Origin: Peribacillus asahii
GTDB lineage: Bacteria > Bacillota > Bacilli > Bacillales > DSM-1321
Direction: 5' to 3'
Length of the DNA stretch: 60,000 bases
NCBI RefSeq assembly: GCF_004006295.1
Contig: NZ_CP026095.1
Span: 92,501 to 152,500, forward strand
The translations under genes were made by a program, and so were the position numbers. The notes under the pieces are model-generated. The model searched no databases and was not told the origin of the DNA. It saw nothing but the letters and a program-made list of their open reading frames with translations. This document shows positions 57,981 to 60,000 of this stretch, piece by piece (the stretch's first letter is position 1; the number at the start of each line of letters is the position of its first letter).

Positions 57981-57997
57981 GTAGTATGTTATACTAC
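57981..57997 (+). promoter_or_regulatory. Inverted repeat overlapping the -10 region of salA
   Basis: GTAGTAT (57981-57987), GTT, ATACTAC (57991-57997): a perfect 7-3-7 inverted repeat that contains the extended -10 TGTTATACT (57987-57995). It has the form of a repressor operator. The -35 is not clear. Confidence 0.5.
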
Positions 57998-58037
57998 TAT
58001 TGGTAAAAGAAAACAACTTACGAAGGGGTGCTCGAAC

Positions 58038-59090
58038 TTGTTAACAGAAGAGAAAGTACTGGATATATTAAAGGGGTTAAACGACCCTTTTCTTCATAAA
58101 AGCTTAGTAGAAACAAATGGTGTATTAGAAATTAAAATAAAGCCTGAAAAAAATCATGTAAGTGTGAAGTTGGCTATTGCGAAAACAGGTACATCTGAGC
58201 AAATGCAATTACAAATGCAGGTGGTTGAGCTATTGAAAGAGGCTGGAGCAGCATCTGTAGGTATTCGATTCACTGAACTTTCTGAAGAAGAGTTAGCGAA
58301 ACACCGTGAAAGTATGCCGGAAGAAGATCTTGGCTTATTATCTCCAAATAGTAAGACGAAATTTATTGCCATTGCGAGCGGAAAAGGCGGCGTTGGTAAA
58401 TCAACTATTTCGGTGAACTTTGCGACAGCGCTAGCGCGTTTAGGGAAAAAAGTAGGGTTAGTCGATGCAGATATTTATGGGTTTAGTGTACCGGATATGA
58501 TGGGTATTACAAAACGACCAGTTGTACGTGGAGAAAAGATTATTCCCGTGGAACGTTTTGGTGTACAAGTTATCTCCATGGGCTTCTTTGTAGAAGATAA
58601 TGCTCCGATTATTTGGAGAGGACCGATGCTTGGGAAAATGCTAAATAGCTTCTTCCAAGAAGTAGAGTGGGATGATTTAGACTATTTAGTATTAGATTTA
58701 CCGCCGGGCACAGGGGACGTTGCTTTAGATGTTCATACGATGCTTCCAGCTTGTAAAGAAATTATTGTTACAACTCCACATCCAACAGCTGCATTTGTTG
58801 CAGCACGTGCGGGGGCAATGGCGATTAAAACGGAACATGAAGTAATCGGTGTTATTGAAAACATGTCGTTCTTTGAAAGTAAGGTGACAGGAGAGAGAGA
58901 ATATGTTTTCGGAAAAGGCGGCGGAGAGAAACTAGCAGAAGAACTTCGTACAGAAGTGCTGGGCCAGTTACCTCTACAGCAGCCTGATTGGAATGAAGAA
59001 GATTTTGCTCCATCGATTTATGCAGCAGATCATCGAATTGGAAAAATTTTCGAAGATATCGCAACGAAAGTTATTAATAAATTGCAGTAA
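58038..59090 (+). CDS. salA: SalA, Mrp/ApbC-family P-loop ATPase
   Basis: A 350-residue ATPase. The N-terminal MIP18-like domain (about 1-90) precedes the deviant Walker A GKGGVGKS at 115-122 and VLDLPPGTGD. In B. subtilis SalA represses scoC and so raises exoprotease production; the wider family carries Fe-S clusters, but the CxxC pair seen in ApbC is absent here, which fits the SalA branch. The start is TTG with AAGGGGTG seven bases before it; a large upstream open frame lacks a ribosome binding site. Confidence 0.95.
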   Translation: MLTEEKVLDILKGLNDPFLHKSLVETNGVLEIKIKPEKNHVSVKLAIAKTGTSEQMQLQMQVVELLKEAGAASVGIRFTELSEEELAKHRESMPEEDLGLLSPNSKTKFIAIASGKGGVGKSTISVNFATALARLGKKVGLVDADIYGFSVPDMMGITKRPVVRGEKIIPVERFGVQVISMGFFVEDNAPIIWRGPMLGKMLNSFFQEVEWDDLDYLVLDLPPGTGDVALDVHTMLPACKEIIVTTPHPTAAFVAARAGAMAIKTEHEVIGVIENMSFFESKVTGEREYVFGKGGGEKLAEELRTEVLGQLPLQQPDWNEEDFAPSIYAADHRIGKIFEDIATKVINKLQ

Positions 59091-59112
59091 GGAACAAATG
59101 AGTTTTTACAGC

Positions 59113-59142
59113 GCAGTTAGACTTTTCGCAGTTAGACTTTTC
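59113..59142 (+). repeat. Perfect 15-bp tandem duplication
   Basis: GCAGTTAGACTTTTC occurs twice without gap, 59113-59127 and 59128-59142, between salA and its terminator. Confidence 0.85.
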
Positions 59143-59158
59143 TAAGTAAAATAAAGAA

Positions 59159-59208
59159 GGGCTGTCCTAATAGTCAATAAATGACTTATAGGACAGGCCC
59201 TTTTTTTT
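59159..59208 (+). terminator. Terminator after salA
   Basis: GGGCTGTCCTA (59159-59169) pairs with TAGGACAGGCCC (59189-59200) around a loop with its own AGTCA/TGACT pairing, then T8. The loop hairpin makes this unusually stable. It faces gerD, transcribed the other way; on that strand the T run is poorer. Confidence 0.92.
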
Positions 59209-59209
59209 A

Positions 59210-59812
59210 TTATGATCCTTCGCCGCCGCCTTCTTCGCCACCGCCGCCACCTTCTTCTTTTTTCTGCTTCTCAACGGCTTCTGTGGCAGCTTTTTGAATA
59301 GCCTCTTCGACTTGTGCTTTTACGAGCGGGCTTTCTGCTGTTTCAACAATGAGCTGTTTATAAATTTTCCGCATCTCATTTTGTTTGAGAATATTGGTGA
59401 TTTCTTTTTGAATATCAGGTTCCTTCATCGTATCGGTTAACAATGTGCGATAGGCTGGATCTTTGGCAAGTTCTTTTAACACTTTCTTATGTTCAGATCG
59501 TAAAGCTTTAGCATAAGCTTTTGTAAACTCATTATCTTCAAATGCTTTTTTCCAAAATTCTTTTCCTTTATCGGAAGTGAGGGTACTTTCAATCGCTTTT
59601 GTTACGGTGTCATTATTCATAATAATTTCATTTTTCATGCTTTCGTCTTTGAGTACTTCCTGTAACGCCTTTTTTCCGTCATCTGTTTTTAAAATATCGA
59701 CAACCATTTTCTTCGTTTCTTCATAGTCGACTTTTTCATTCGTACCTTCTTGATTACAGCCTGTACAAATGATGAAAAGCGAAATCAACAAAAAAGCGAC
59801 CCCATTTTTCAT
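59210..59812 (-). CDS. gerD: GerD, spore germination lipoprotein
   Basis: A 200-residue lipoprotein of the inner spore membrane needed for clustering of germinant receptors. Signal MKNGVAFLLISLFIICTGC with lipid-bearing C19. The body is charged and helical, and the C-terminus is a glycine/glutamate tail (about 185-200, EEGGGGGEEGGGEGS). The start chosen is ATG 59812 because it gives the lipoprotein signal; upstream codons in frame lack a ribosome binding site. It sits between salA and kbaA as in B. subtilis. Confidence 0.94.
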   Translation of the reverse strand: MKNGVAFLLISLFIICTGCNQEGTNEKVDYEETKKMVVDILKTDDGKKALQEVLKDESMKNEIIMNNDTVTKAIESTLTSDKGKEFWKKAFEDNEFTKAYAKALRSEHKKVLKELAKDPAYRTLLTDTMKEPDIQKEITNILKQNEMRKIYKQLIVETAESPLVKAQVEEAIQKAATEAVEKQKKEEGGGGGEEGGGEGS

Positions 59813-59951
59813 CGGCAGTGCCCCTTTCAGTTTTCTTACTTTTAATATGATTAAATCAATCAATTTTATGCACAGTCGCCATTATATTAGATTTTCAGAA
59901 AATGAATTGATACAATTAAATAGAAAATATAGTAAAAATTGGAGGTTTGTT

Positions 59952-60000
59952 ATGAACAGTCGTAATGTAGTTCGCTTATTTATGACAACGTTGCTTGTTG
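59952..60000 (+). CDS. kbaA: KbaA-like membrane protein, N-terminus only
   Basis: Only 16 codons are in the window (MNSRNVVRLFMTTLLV), starting with ATG after TTGGAGG. A short basic stretch leads into a hydrophobic segment, fitting KbaA, which activates the KinB sporulation pathway and follows gerD in B. subtilis. The assignment rests mainly on position. Confidence 0.6.
   Translation, partial: MNSRNVVRLFMTTLLV

Noticed and set aside
57927..58037. N-terminal extension of SalA by 37 codons
   Set aside because: The extension lies across the cwlD terminator and the salA promoter region and has no ribosome binding site. TTG 58038 fits the family N-terminus.

Overview
The window is a stretch of a low-G+C, endospore-forming Firmicute chromosome, most likely family Bacillaceae. 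The evidence is Bacillus-like gene order (rrn, ctsR-mcsA-mcsB-clpC, radA-disA-yacL, ispDF-gltX, cysES, sigH, rpmG-secE-nusG, rplKAJL, ybxB, rpoBC, str/S10/spc/alpha operons, ecfA1A2T-truA, rplM-rpsI, ybaK-cwlD-salA-gerD-kbaA), strong AGGAGG ribosome binding sites, U-tract terminators, and sporulation/germination genes (sigH, cwlD, gerD, kbaA). The genus cannot be fixed from the sequence alone.

Layout. 1-567: end of an rRNA operon (23S 3' end, 5S, terminator). 659-5346: CtsR-controlled protein-quality operon with promoter, CtsR box and terminator. 5480-11967: radA, disA, yacL, ispD, ispF, gltX. 11968-17019: a cysteine T-box leader, then cysE-cysS-mrnC-rlmB-rae1 and sigH. 17175-29391: secretion/transcription/translation core (rpmG, secE, nusG, L11-L1, L10-L7/L12, ybxB, rpoB, rpoC), rich in RNA control elements: two sites resembling the L1-binding site of 23S rRNA, an L10 leader and an attenuator-like hairpin before rpoB. 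29513-34388: rplGB, rpsL, rpsG, fusA, tuf. 34641-49317: the S10-spc-alpha superoperon from rpsJ to rplQ. 49409-52946: ECF transporter module plus truA, preceded by a structured leader. 53040-54060: rplM-rpsI. 54061-56586: a variable segment (secreted polysaccharide deacetylase on the minus strand, a possible gene remnant, a repetitive glycine-rich protein). 56705-60000: ybaK-like gene, cwlD, salA, gerD (minus) and the first codons of a kbaA-like gene.

Most of the window is the conserved gene-expression core. Departures from the usual layout are: (1) map (methionine aminopeptidase), normally between adk and infA, is reduced to a frameshifted, truncated pseudogene, and the small KOW gene usually next to it is absent; (2) a 263-nt leader before ecfA1 can form a closed multi-helix RNA with a terminator and does not match a riboswitch class I recognise; (3) ybxB is intact only if it starts at a CTG codon; (4) DisA carries DGG in place of the usual DGA active-site motif; (5) the ybaJ position holds a deacetylase and a repeat protein of unknown function.

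Limits: no searches or folding programs were run. Family names come from recognised motifs and gene order. Promoters, operators and RNA structures are read by eye and are inferences unless the motif is very strong.
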